Shown here one piece after another: positions 32,170 to 39,632 of a DNA stretch of 53,626 nt. How positions within the stretch are numbered: position 1 is the first letter of the stretch; each line of letters starts with the position of its first letter. A program made the position numbers and the translations under genes. Under the pieces are notes generated by a model. The model saw nothing but the letters and a program-made list of their open reading frames with translations. It did not search any database and was not told where the DNA came from. The stretch comes from CAYWMP01 sp964459445. GTDB lineage: Bacteria > Desulfobacterota > DSM-4660 > Desulfatiglandales > HGW-15. The DNA is taken from contig CAYWMP010000016.1 of assembly GCA_964459445.1 (NCBI GenBank), forward strand, positions 1 through 53,626, in the 5' to 3' direction.

Positions 32170-32365
32170 CCGTCACCACCAATGATTGAATTGGGCCTGG
32201 GATTTGTGTGAGTGACGCATTCTATCAGAGGAAGAGGTTTATTTATAGGGATTTAGTTTTGAAGGCCAGATATTCAATTGAGTAGACATCCAAAAAGGTT
32301 TGATGGAGTTGACTATCATGATAAAAGGTTTTCCAGTATTCTCAGAAATCCGAAAGGAACAACCC

Positions 32366-33172
32366 ATGTCAAAACTGAATAACCCTATGGAAATCCTGAA
32401 ACTTCTCAACAAATCAAATTGCGGGGACTGCAAGGAATCGACCTGTCTGGCCTTTGCCGCCGCCGTATTTCAGGGACGAAAACAGCTTGATGAATGCCCT
32501 CATCTGGATAAAGAAATCATCGACCAATATGGCGGGAAAACCGAAAAACGGCGAATGATTGAGGAGGACCAGGAAGAAGCTGTTGAACAGTTGAAGGAAA
32601 AGTTAGCTGCGATTGACCTATCTAAAGTCGCTACGAGGTTGGGGGCGACATTCTCTGACGGCAAGCTAACAATCAAGGTTCTCGGTAAGAACTTCAATGT
32701 GGATTCATTGGGAAACCTATCATCCGAGATCCATATACACCCTTGGGTAACGGCCCCTATCCTGAGTTACATACTAAACAGTGCGGGCAAACCTGTTTCA
32801 GGGCAATGGGTTCATTTAAGAGAACTGAAAAATGGGAGGGAATGGCAAGGGCTTTTCGGAGAGAGATGCGAAAAACCTTTAAAGAAAGTGGCCGATACCT
32901 ACACGGATCTTTTCAATGACATGCTTCATGTCTTTAATGGAAAAAAGGTGGAGAATCACTATGAATCCGACATTTCAATTGTTCTTTACCCTCTTCCGAA
33001 GGTGCCGACCCTGATCTGCTTCTGGGAACCGGAGGACGGTCTCGAATCCAGTCTCAATATCTTTTTCGATTCAACGGGAGAAGAGAATCTCGGCATCGAA
33101 TCCCTCTATACTCTCGCTGTCGGGCTGGTACGAATGTTTGAAAAGATTGCTATGAGGCATGGGTTTCAATGA
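32366..33172 (+). CDS. DUF3786 protein with N-terminal [4Fe-4S] motif
   Basis: About 268 residues from the ATG at 32366, preceded by AAGGA. The first ~50 residues hold CGDCKESTCLAFAAAVFQG and a following CPHL (pattern C-x2-C-x4-C-x16-C), as in the Fe-S domain of the acetyl-CoA synthase/corrinoid protein gamma subunit. The rest matches the uncharacterised DUF3786 domain seen in anaerobes. A role in corrinoid or Fe-S chemistry is plausible but unproven. Confidence 0.8.
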   Translation: MSKLNNPMEILKLLNKSNCGDCKESTCLAFAAAVFQGRKQLDECPHLDKEIIDQYGGKTEKRRMIEEDQEEAVEQLKEKLAAIDLSKVATRLGATFSDGKLTIKVLGKNFNVDSLGNLSSEIHIHPWVTAPILSYILNSAGKPVSGQWVHLRELKNGREWQGLFGERCEKPLKKVADTYTDLFNDMLHVFNGKKVENHYESDISIVLYPLPKVPTLICFWEPEDGLESSLNIFFDSTGEENLGIESLYTLAVGLVRMFEKIAMRHGFQ

Positions 33173-33199
33173 TGCTGTGATGTTTTTGCGGGAGATCCT

Positions 33200-33592
33200 T
33201 CACCAGATAGCATTTACGTGCGGGTATTCGACAATTTTTCTATCCTTTGTCGCAAGCGCCAGATTATGAACTCTGGCTGTGGCCACAATGATTCGATCAG
33301 CCGGATCTTTATGAAAATGGCCCGGCAAACTGCACGATTCCATAGCTATTTCTGGCGATACTTCAATTACCTTTAGGCCCGTATTGTTAATAGCATTGTC
33401 CAGCCATCGTTTTGGATCAACTTTCACATTAATACGCCCTTTGGTTACCATCATTGCAAATTCCCATATAGAAATGGAGGCAATGCAGCGTTGATCCGTA
33501 GGTGTCTTTTTGATCAGTTTTTTGACTTTATCGGACAGAAGTCTCGTTGCGCTGTACGACCATATCCAAGTGTGCGTATCCAGCAAGAGCAT
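33200..33592 (-). CDS. vapC: VapC-type PIN-domain toxin
   Basis: A 130-residue PIN-domain nuclease. The acidic residues expected to bind Mg2+ are visible: Asp in LLLDTHTWIW, Glu in SIWEFAMM and Asp in DPADRIIVATA. It lies four bases downstream of its antitoxin. These toxins cleave RNA, often initiator tRNA or rRNA, when unbound. Confidence 0.87.
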   Translation of the reverse strand: MLLLDTHTWIWSYSATRLLSDKVKKLIKKTPTDQRCIASISIWEFAMMVTKGRINVKVDPKRWLDNAINNTGLKVIEVSPEIAMESCSLPGHFHKDPADRIIVATARVHNLALATKDRKIVEYPHVNAIW

Positions 33593-33595
33593 AGC

Positions 33596-33829
33596 TTAAT
33601 CAAGCTCCCAGGCGTCCGACCCAATAACAGGTTCTGTAAGGTCGCCAATGGTTTCAACTACCCCTTCCATACCTCCAAGGAGAGGGTCTTTTTCCTTTTT
33701 CTTGGCGATGTGCACAAGCTTTGCAATCGGCTCGCCTCGCTTAGTAATGACCACTTCCTTATGGGTTGCTTTTACCTGTTCAAGGATTTTGAAGCAATTT
33801 GCACGAAATTCTGCGGCATTGATTTCCAT
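33596..33829 (-). CDS. vapB: Phd/VapB-type antitoxin
   Basis: A 77-residue Phd-family antitoxin: EINAAEFRANCFKILEQVK and EVVITKRGEPIAKLVHI form the DNA-binding N-terminal half, followed by a flexible acidic C-terminal tail that would neutralise the toxin. It precedes vapC by three bases in the usual antitoxin-first order, behind a GGAGG-type ribosome site. Confidence 0.87.
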   Translation of the reverse strand: MEINAAEFRANCFKILEQVKATHKEVVITKRGEPIAKLVHIAKKKEKDPLLGGMEGVVETIGDLTEPVIGSDAWELD

Positions 33830-34056
33830 TTGCGATCACCTCCCTACCAAAATATGTACATGTTAATGTGTACGCTCAAAAAACTCAAGCTTTTTTCTTT
33901 AGTTCGGTGGGTGCAATCTCCAAGTGGGTCAACGAATCATTGGTAATTGGGATTTGATGCTTGGAACTTGGAATTTCATTGATTTCCTGAACGGTTTGGA
34001 GTTCCCCCCAAAAAGTGAACACAAAGTTAAGCGAAACGGTGCATTTGTTCGAACTG
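33830..34056. other. Intergenic region, no gene recognised
   Basis: Upstream of the antitoxin. It includes the TTGGGATTTGATGCTTGGAA-type repetitive text common between genes and GTTCCCCCCAAAAAGTGAAC near 34000, but no ORF or promoter I can support. Confidence 0.4.
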
Positions 34057-34297
34057 CTACGTTACCGGAACAACCGAACGCGCCATGACCATGTCGTTTT
34101 GTACATCCTTCCCAAGTACAAATTTTTTCGTTCCCACAAAACGAAAACCCCAACTTTCGTAAAACCGAATGGCCGATTCATTCTCCTCCCAGACACCGAG
34201 CCAGACGATCCCATAACCTGCCTCTTCGGCCTCCTCGAGACATGCCTTCATTAAAGCTGATCCACAACCTTCGCCATATCTGCTTTACTCCACATAG
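34057..34297 (-). pseudogene. Truncated GNAT acetyltransferase, partial copy of the gene at 37821
   Basis: This encodes the last ~80 residues of a GNAT acetyltransferase, including the acetyl-CoA and C-terminal motifs (MKACLEEAEEAGYGIVW, AIRFYESWGFRFVG). It is collinear, without gaps, with 37821-38061 at an offset of 3764 bases; 34121-34251 is identical over 131 bases. The similarity ends abruptly at 34297, where AhpD-like coding sequence on the other strand begins. No start region remains, so this is a fragment. Confidence 0.85.
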
Positions 34298-34611
34298 AAA
34301 CAATTTTACCCGATCAAGCTGAAGGAGAAATAAAAAACATTTATACCGAGATGCGAAAATTTTCGGGCGGCATGGTACCCAACATCCTCAGAGTCTTCAG
34401 TCTCCGTCACGATTTGATGCAGACTATCGGGGCCCTTTATCAACAACTGATGCTTAAACCGCTAGCACTAGACCGAGTCACCAAGGAACTCATTGCAGCC
34501 TATGCGTCAAAAATAAACTGCTGCGAATACTGAACGGACGCACACGGCGCCATGGTTATGGCGCACGGTTTCTCTACTGCAATGTTGCGCGGGTTCGGCC
34601 TGCAGCCTTGA
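34291..34611 (+). pseudogene. AhpD/CMD-like peroxidase fragment with in-frame UGA in a CxxU motif
   Basis: From HIETILPDQAEGEIKNIY onward the frame encodes a carboxymuconolactone decarboxylase/AhpD-like protein. The catalytic site reads CCEY-[UGA]-TDAH, where relatives have CxYCxxxH; the TGA is at 34531-34533. The frame continues after it (AHGAMVMAHGFSTAML...) and stops at 34609. A stable hairpin follows the TGA at bacterial SECIS distance. AhpD-like selenoproteins with this motif are known. However, the start codon is missing at the junction with the GNAT fragment and the C-terminal part is cut short, running into the tetR 3' end, so this copy is a relic. Confidence 0.75.
34547..34564 (+). 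promoter_or_regulatory. SECIS-like hairpin after the AhpD UGA
   Basis: GCGCCAT-GGTT-ATGGCGC, a perfect 7-base stem with a GGUU loop. The loop begins 21 bases after the UGA. Bacterial SECIS elements have a G near the start of the apical loop and lie roughly 16-37 bases after the codon, so both features fit. Confidence 0.6.
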
Positions 34612-35170
34612 TAGCCGCGGCCTTAACGGCTTCCGCGATCTCCTCGGCAGCCTTCACGCTCTTCATAGCGCGCACAACATTTAGCCCGCCAATGAGCAAA
34701 CTGAGCATGGCCCAGGCTCTGGCGCGACGATCCTCATCCGAGGTACCTGCGAGGCCACGCGACACGAGATCCGCGATCCGAGTCATCTTTTTCTCGAACG
34801 CCGCATGTACCTTAACCCCAGATCGGGTCACCTCCGGGGTCAGAGTTGCCATCGCACAGCCGCATGCTGTATCCTTCCGGTGCGGCTTTCCCAAGTAGTA
34901 CTCCGCGAACGCCTTGACCCAGTCCGCCCCGTGCTCGCTTTGAAACTTGGTCACCCCCTCGATGACCTCATCAAGGCCTGCCGCCAGCGCAGCATCAAAC
35001 GCCCCTTCCTTCGATCCGAAGTGTGAATAAAACGCGCCCGACGTAACGCCGGCAGACTTGGCGATACCATCGACACCGATGCCTGAATACCCATAGCTTC
35101 GAAAGCTGCGTCCCGCGGCCTCGAGCATCTTTCGGCGTGTCTTTTCCTTCTGACCGGTCTCATGGCGCAT
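34574..35170 (-). CDS. TetR family transcriptional repressor
   Basis: A 198-residue regulator with the N-terminal TetR helix-turn-helix (KMLEAAGRSFRSYGYSGIGVDGIAKSAGVTSGAFYSHFGSKE in pieces, residues ~12-55) and a C-terminal all-alpha ligand domain of the AcrR/YcdC-like type (PHRKDTACGCAMATLTPEV). Its last codons overlap the AhpD-like fragment on the other strand. Tandem 14-base dyads before the divergent tautomerase gene, and a related dyad in its own upstream region, are its likely binding sites, so it probably represses the tautomerase/hydrolase pair and itself. Confidence 0.9.
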   Translation of the reverse strand: MRHETGQKEKTRRKMLEAAGRSFRSYGYSGIGVDGIAKSAGVTSGAFYSHFGSKEGAFDAALAAGLDEVIEGVTKFQSEHGADWVKAFAEYYLGKPHRKDTACGCAMATLTPEVTRSGVKVHAAFEKKMTRIADLVSRGLAGTSDEDRRARAWAMLSLLIGGLNVVRAMKSVKAAEEIAEAVKAAAIKAAGRTRATLQ

Positions 35171-35229
35171 AAGCGATCTCCTTCATTCGTAGCGCTCGTT
35201 ATTTAGCAGTTTCTTATATCATTTATTAT

Positions 35230-35243
35230 ATAACGGTCACTAT
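35230..35243. promoter_or_regulatory. Candidate TetR auto-operator
   Basis: ATAACGGTCACTAT matches 11 of 14 positions of the ATAACGATCGTTAT dyads at 35492 and 35516. It lies ~60 bases upstream of the tetR start. Confidence 0.5.
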
Positions 35244-35386
35244 GAAAAAACAATTTTGCAGCTCATCTTGAGGCTCCCCCGCCCCTTATCCTCCGCACGA
35301 TGATCCACGTCTGCGAACTCGAACATCGGCGTCTTTGGTCTAACCGTGGACGCCTGCCCAGCTGGAACCGCGCCAGCGACAACCAT
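35240..35386 (-). CDS. Possible 48-residue small ORF upstream of tetR
   Basis: ATG at 35386 is preceded by AAGGAG (35392-35399 region) with good spacing, and the frame runs 48 codons (MVVAGAVPAGQASTVRPKTP...) to a TAG at 35240. No family is recognised. It may be a truncated gene or a leader peptide; it is annotated mainly because of the strong ribosome site. Confidence 0.3.
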   Translation of the reverse strand: MVVAGAVPAGQASTVRPKTPMFEFADVDHRAEDKGRGSLKMSCKIVFS

Positions 35387-35483
35387 GGTTTACTCCTTAG
35401 AGAATTCGCTGCCGCCCTTCTAAATCTTGACCGGTTTTGGTTCTCACGATTACCGCGTTCTCAATATAAATTCCAAATTATTC

Positions 35484-35529
35484 TTGACAATATAACGATC
35501 GTTATTAAAATCGATATAACGATCGTTAT
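35484..35529 (+). promoter_or_regulatory. Promoter with tandem TetR operators
   Basis: TTGACA (35484-35489) and TAAAAT (35506-35511) with a 16-base spacer form a sigma-70-type promoter. The perfect palindrome ATAACGATCGTTAT occurs inside the spacer (35492-35505) and again just past the -10 box (35516-35529), 24 bases centre to centre. The layout predicts tight repression by the neighbouring TetR protein. Confidence 0.8.
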
Positions 35530-35597
35530 TCTCATATTGGAACTGGCGGGATACCGCTAAACGAACTTAAATTACTCAAAATGAAAGGAGACTAATC

Positions 35598-36014
35598 ATG
35601 CCTCTTACTCTAACTCTCACAGAAGGTGTTTTGCCAACCGGAACCGAAAAACAAGCGGTCGCACGCCTCACCGATTCCATGCTGAAATGGCACGACCTCA
35701 CCGGCAACCGTGTTATAACGCCCAACATCACCGCCACAGTTCATGTGGTCCCGAAGGAGTTTACCTTTTCGGGTGGGAAAGAATTTTCGGGTGTCTGGAT
35801 TGAATGGAAAGTACCATCGTTTGCGTTTAGTAGCAGAAAGACTCAAGTCGGATTTTTCAAGGATGCGACGGATATTATCCACGAACTGTCGGGCGGGAAA
35901 CAGCCCAAGGACAATGTCTATATCAATGTGGTCCATACGGTAAATGGCGCCTGGAACCTTGACGGCCAAGCCATGACCAATGAACAGTTGGGCGATGCGA
36001 TTTCTAAGGGCTAG
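35598..36014 (+). CDS. Tautomerase-superfamily protein
   Basis: A 138-residue protein beginning MPLTLTLTEG, so that Pro2 becomes the N-terminal catalytic base of a 4-oxalocrotonate-tautomerase-like fold after Met removal. It is about twice the 62-residue 4-OT length, as in two-domain tautomerase members (ITPNITATVHVVPKEF; VYINVVHTVNGAWNLDG). AAAGGAG lies before the ATG. First gene of the TetR-controlled pair. The substrate is unknown. Confidence 0.75.
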   Translation: MPLTLTLTEGVLPTGTEKQAVARLTDSMLKWHDLTGNRVITPNITATVHVVPKEFTFSGGKEFSGVWIEWKVPSFAFSSRKTQVGFFKDATDIIHELSGGKQPKDNVYINVVHTVNGAWNLDGQAMTNEQLGDAISKG

Positions 36015-36094
36015 TGTTCCATGACATAAGGGGTTCGAATTGCGCCCTTTTGGTTAACCACACATGGGCCGTACGGTCCGAAGAGGAGAAGCAA

Positions 36095-36805
36095 ATGAGT
36101 CATTATATTTTGGTACACGGCGCTTGGGAGGAATCACGGAGTTGGTCGGACGTTCCATTTGTTTTGGAACGAAACGGCCACACGGTAACTGCCATCGATC
36201 TGCCCGGACATGGGGGGAACAACCTATCTGTCGCGAAAGTGACGATGGCGAGCTATGTACAAAGCGTTGCGGACACTATTAACCAGCTTGGCCACAGCGT
36301 TATTTTAGTAGGTCACAGCATGACGGGTGCCGTTATTTCTCAGGTAGCTGAACTTATCCCGGAGAAAATAGAAAGGCTTATTTATGTTGCCGCCTTTCTG
36401 CTAAAAGACGGTGATAGTGTTTTAGAAGCAATGAAAAGGGATCCTGATGGGGAATTGCTTTCTGAAATAGTTTTTTCAGAGGATCAAAGTTATGCCACCG
36501 TTTCAGAGCAAACACTGCGTCGCGTTGGTTTTCACGACGTTGAAGAAAAAATCATCCAGCGTATTCTACCGTTGTTGGTCGAAAAACAGGCGACTGAGCC
36601 ATTTATGGCAAAGGTCGTAGTGAGTGATGAAAAATTTGGTTCGGTGCCGAAAACATATATTCGTACGACTATCGATAAAATCACTTCCCCTGGATTACAG
36701 GATGCGATGATTGCTGGATGGAAGGTTGAAAAGGTTCATGAAATAGAAACCGGACATTACCCAGCGCTTTCAGCACCGGAAAAATTGGCGAAATTAATAT
36801 TGTAA
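36095..36805 (+). CDS. Alpha/beta hydrolase (esterase/hydroxynitrile-lyase-like)
   Basis: About 236 residues from the ATG at 36095, which is preceded by GAGGAG; the start MSHYILVHGAWEESRSW is typical of the EstC/salicylate-esterase-like branch. The nucleophile is Ser75 in LVGHSMTGAV and the catalytic His is in EIETGHYPALS near the C terminus. The oxyanion region is HGAWEES. It follows the tautomerase by 80 bases and is followed by a strong terminator, so the two form a short operon under TetR control, probably for detoxification of a reactive compound. Confidence 0.87.
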   Translation: MSHYILVHGAWEESRSWSDVPFVLERNGHTVTAIDLPGHGGNNLSVAKVTMASYVQSVADTINQLGHSVILVGHSMTGAVISQVAELIPEKIERLIYVAAFLLKDGDSVLEAMKRDPDGELLSEIVFSEDQSYATVSEQTLRRVGFHDVEEKIIQRILPLLVEKQATEPFMAKVVVSDEKFGSVPKTYIRTTIDKITSPGLQDAMIAGWKVEKVHEIETGHYPALSAPEKLAKLIL

Positions 36806-36838
36806 GCAATTCTAAGGTGTAAAAAATCACAATAAAAT

Positions 36839-36881
36839 AAATCACTCCTGACAAACAGTTTCTTGTTGGGAGTGATTTTTT
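36839..36881 (+). terminator. Rho-independent terminator after the hydrolase
   Basis: AATCACTCC pairs with GGAGTGATT, extended inward by six more pairs (two G-T) to an eight-base loop, and is followed by a run of T to 36881. It closes the tautomerase-hydrolase operon. Confidence 0.85.
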
Positions 36882-36917
36882 GCGCAAGGCGTGATCCCTA
36901 AGGTCATCCACTCTGAC

Positions 36918-37046
36918 ATGAGCAAATTAGATAAAAGTGATGCCCGACTCACGACTGCCCCAATCTCAATTGAAGGGCAAAGAGTAGTGCACACGATGTT
37001 ACGTGTGGGTGATATGCTGCGATATGAAGGACAATTTGAAATCTAA
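36918..37046 (+). pseudogene. Glyoxalase I N-terminal fragment
   Basis: A 42-codon frame containing GQRVVHTMLRVGD, the characteristic N-terminal strand of lactoylglutathione lyase (usually LHTMLRVGDLERSL...). It then diverges (MLRYEGQFEI) and stops. Only about 15 residues are family-like, so this is a small remnant. Confidence 0.55.
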
Positions 37047-37067
37047 AATTGCAATATTATTGATGGT

Positions 37068-37200
37068 TTCGTAAAAAGTCGAAAAAAACGTCATTGCGAG
37101 CGCAGCGAAGCAATCTCGTTGTTCCTATCTGCTTGAAATCATGAGATTGCTTCGTCGCTCCACTCCACGCAATGACCGGTGACCGAACTTTTTACGAGAA
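37068..37200. mobile_element. MITE/REP-like nested inverted repeat
   Basis: Outer arms are TTCGTAAAAAGT (37068-37079) and ACTTTTTACGA (37087-type complement at 37187-37197). Middle arms are GTCATTGCG (37090-37098) and CGCAATGAC (37168-37176). Inner arms are CGAAGCAATCTC (37106-37117) and GAGATTGCTTCG (37143-37154). No ORF is present. The GTCATTGCGAG...GCAATCTC text belongs to a palindromic repeat widely dispersed in bacterial genomes. Confidence 0.75.
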
Positions 37201-37256
37201 TGTCATTATTAAATATTTTCAAACGGCACATCCCCTTTCAAAGTCTGGCGGTTAAA

Positions 37257-37613
37257 TTATCCGACACTCGCTGACAGAAGTGATTGGGGCGGAGGGCGCC
37301 GCACGCCTGTCCGCCCACGAGGATGGATGAATGTCTCCTGCTCAGGCGGACTGTGTGGCGGACCTTTCGGGACGATGGCAGGCATTAACTTGAAACTGTT
37401 CGTCCACCGGTGTTTCCGCCGTGCGCTCCTGGTAACTGGCCATGGTCTCCACAGCGATCCCGAGAATGACTTCCAGGCCTTAAGGAATGTTTCCTGGACG
37501 ATGTCTTCGGCGTCGGAAAAACTATCCGTCATCCTGTAGTAGTGGGCCAGGATCTCATTGGAATATGGGATTATCAGGGTATTAAAGGCATCCTGATTGC
37601 CTTCTTTGGCGCT
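37257..37613 (-). pseudogene. ECF sigma-70 factor fragment
   Basis: The frame from 37613 encodes AKEGNQDAFNTLIIPYSNEI followed by DSFSDAEDIVQETFLKAWK, the unmistakable region 2 of an extracytoplasmic-function sigma factor. After about 37475 the reading becomes unrelated low-complexity text, so region 4 is lost, and a TAA sits just before the first recognised residue, so the start is also missing. Confidence 0.75.
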
Positions 37614-37820
37614 TTAGATTAAAAGGTCAAATTTTTTCCCGTCACCAGCTTTCCTTCTTGTGTTTTCTGATTCAAGCAATTTTAAAAACCATCGACTTCG
37701 ACTACGTTCCGGGCATTTCATATCTGGGAAAGTCGTGTAACCAATCTCATCAGAATACCAAATAAAATTCCACTCCCTTAACTTTAGCACACGGTCGAAT
37801 GAGACATATCCTGCGAGTGA
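37614..37820. other. Intergenic region, no gene recognised
   Basis: AT-rich text between the sigma fragment and the GNAT gene; no ORF, promoter or hairpin that I can support. Confidence 0.4.
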
Positions 37821-38396
37821 TTAAGTTGCCGGCACAACCGGTCGCGCCATGACCATGTCGTTCTGGATATCGCTCCCTAATAGGAATTTTTTCGTTCCCA
37901 CAAAACGAAAACCCCAACTTTCGTAAAACCGAATGGCCGATTCATTCTCCTCCCAGACACCGAGCCAGACGATCCCATAACCTGCCTCTTCGGCCTCCTC
38001 GAGACATGCCTTCATCAGGGCTGATCCGTAACCTTCGCCATATTTGGTTTGATCCACATAGATTCGAGCGAGTTCTATGGGAGCGGGGCCTGTTACGCTT
38101 GCCGGTCTTTTTCCATCCTGTAGCTTCGCGTATCCAATCAGCTTTTCTTCTTTGTACCCGAGCAGAAAGATCGTGGTCGGATCGCGCAATTCAGCCTTGA
38201 TATTCGCTGGAGAAAAATTCTTTTCAATATAGCTCTCCATATCCTCGGGTTGATTGTCAGGACCGAAGGCATCCCGAAACATGCGCCCAGCCGTTTTGGA
38301 AAGAATCGCCGAATCCTCCTCCGTTGCCCGCCGAATGACCAAATTCTCACCTGACACTAAAATCTCCTCTGTTCTCATAATCCGAAAGATACCCAA
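37821..38396 (-). CDS. GNAT family N-acetyltransferase
   Basis: A 191-residue acetyltransferase (an alternative start at the second Met, 38378, would give 185 residues). The N-terminal strand LVIRRATEEDSAILSK and the acetyl-CoA motif region (IELARIYVDQTKYGEGYGSALMKAC, with Gly-rich loop) are typical of GNAT, and AIRFYESWGFRFVG is the C-terminal motif. It resembles the PaiA/ribosomal-type branch; substrate unknown. A truncated copy of its last third lies at 34057. Confidence 0.9.
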   Translation of the reverse strand: MGIFRIMRTEEILVSGENLVIRRATEEDSAILSKTAGRMFRDAFGPDNQPEDMESYIEKNFSPANIKAELRDPTTIFLLGYKEEKLIGYAKLQDGKRPASVTGPAPIELARIYVDQTKYGEGYGSALMKACLEEAEEAGYGIVWLGVWEENESAIRFYESWGFRFVGTKKFLLGSDIQNDMVMARPVVPAT

Positions 38397-38477
38397 AACT
38401 AAAAAAATGCAGATATATCATATAATTACATTAGCATGAACTAAAATATTTATCCCCAGAAAATATGTTTTTATAGG

Positions 38478-38520
38478 TTGACAAATGCTATAAAGTAGTT
38501 TATTTTATAAAGTACTTTAT
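38478..38520 (+). promoter_or_regulatory. Promoter with tandem operator dyads for the exporter operon
   Basis: TTGACA (38478-38483) and TATTTT (38501-38506), 17-base spacer. ATAAAGTAGTTTAT (38490-38503) and the perfect palindrome ATAAAGTACTTTAT (38507-38520) overlap and follow the -10 box, with starts 17 bases apart. The winged-helix protein encoded two genes later is the likely ligand of these sites. Confidence 0.7.
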
Positions 38521-38540
38521 GAAGCACTAGGAGACTCAAA

Positions 38541-39206
38541 ATGAAAACCCTAGACAACGACCAGATTGATAGGCTTCTTGAAGACATCTCCTCAATCAAA
38601 CAAGTCATCAATAGAAACAGGCCGATACTGGAGAAGGTCTTCCACCCTGAGCGGTATCGCTGGTTCATGCTGGCTGCCAGCCTCAGCGTCATCGGTTTTT
38701 CGTTGCTGATTTATTTCCTGATGCGGCATTACGGTAGCTTCGGCGCGATACCCGGCGCCTTGAGGTATGGCATTTACATTGCCATAGCGGCGGTGTCGAT
38801 TCTCCTTCAGATCTGGAAATTGAGAAGGTTTTCGATCTCCGTCAAGGAGGTCGATCGGGCCCTCACCCTTGGATGGTTCTTCAAAGAGTTCTATGCTTCT
38901 CGAATTGCCCATCTCTATGTCCCCCTCGTCGTACTGATTCTCTTTCTCTGTATCTACTTCGGTGTGAACGGGATTCCCTATTTCATCGTGCCGACGATTT
39001 CCATCGGGTTTGGGCTGCTCTGCAATTTTGTGGGCGCCATGTTGCAGATCAGATACTCCTTGGTCGCCGGCTATTGGTTTCTTTCTGCCGGGGTTTGTAC
39101 GATTCCTTTCAGTTTCATTCCAGGTCCTATCGCCCTGGCCATTGCAGTCGGAGGCGGCCTGCTCATGTCTTCCTTGTCCGGTTTTCTCTCAAAAGAGGCG
39201 GAGTGA
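38541..39206 (+). CDS. Hypothetical membrane protein of the exporter operon
   Basis: A 221-residue protein. After a soluble, charged N-terminal ~45 residues (possible short coiled coil, DNDQIDRLLEDISSIKQVI) come five or six hydrophobic segments. No family recognised. It starts 21 bases after the operator, so it is the first gene of the transcription unit, and the regulator gene follows within five bases. This small membrane protein/winged-helix pairing suggests a sensor or accessory to the ABC-2 exporter that follows. Confidence 0.65.
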   Translation: MKTLDNDQIDRLLEDISSIKQVINRNRPILEKVFHPERYRWFMLAASLSVIGFSLLIYFLMRHYGSFGAIPGALRYGIYIAIAAVSILLQIWKLRRFSISVKEVDRALTLGWFFKEFYASRIAHLYVPLVVLILFLCIYFGVNGIPYFIVPTISIGFGLLCNFVGAMLQIRYSLVAGYWFLSAGVCTIPFSFIPGPIALAIAVGGGLLMSSLSGFLSKEAE

Positions 39207-39210
39207 CCCA

Positions 39211-39507
39211 GTGCCGGCTTTAGACAAAATCATCCACGAGCGGGCCCGTTTACTGATCCTGACCCAACTGGCAAGCCATGAAGAAAATGAGATCAGTTTT
39301 AACGAGCTTCTGGAAAACCTCGGATTCACTTCCGGGAATCTGTCCGTTCAATTGAGAAAGCTAAAAGAGGCCTCTTATATAGACATAAACAAAACCTTCA
39401 AAAACAACAAACCCTTTACCACCGTATCCATTACCCTCCGGGGAACCGAGGCTCTTAACAACTACCTCGATGAAATGGAAGGTCTAATTAAGACATTGAG
39501 GAGATGA
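39211..39507 (+). CDS. Winged-helix transcriptional regulator (HTH_34-like)
   Basis: About 98 residues from the GTG at 39211, with GGCGGAG just upstream; a longer in-frame start at 39010 would lie inside the preceding gene. The sequence IHERARLLILTQLASHEENE and NELLENLGFTSGNLSVQLRKL, then the wing (PFTTVSITLRGTEALNNYL), match short MarR/ArsR-like winged-helix proteins of the HTH_34 type. Its probable sites are the dyads at 38490-38520, making it autoregulatory. Confidence 0.82.
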   Translation: MPALDKIIHERARLLILTQLASHEENEISFNELLENLGFTSGNLSVQLRKLKEASYIDINKTFKNNKPFTTVSITLRGTEALNNYLDEMEGLIKTLRR

Positions 39508-39514
39508 TAGATGT

Positions 39515-39567
39515 GCAGGGTTCAAAGGTTCAAGGTTCAAAGGTTCAGGGTTCAGAGGTACAGGGTT
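39515..39567. repeat. Short direct repeats of a GGTTCA unit
   Basis: About seven imperfect copies of GGTTCA(A/G)(A/G) between the regulator and the ABC ATPase gene. Such runs are common as intergenic junk; no function is suggested. Confidence 0.6.
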
Positions 39568-39632
39568 GATTAAAGACTTAACCATGAGCCTTGAATCCGT
39601 GATAACTGACAGAACATGAGAAAGGAGACAAC

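Noticed and set aside
36681..36911. A minus-strand ORF overlapping the hydrolase 3' end
   Set aside because: It lies across the terminator hairpin and the end of the hydrolase; no motif or ribosome site.
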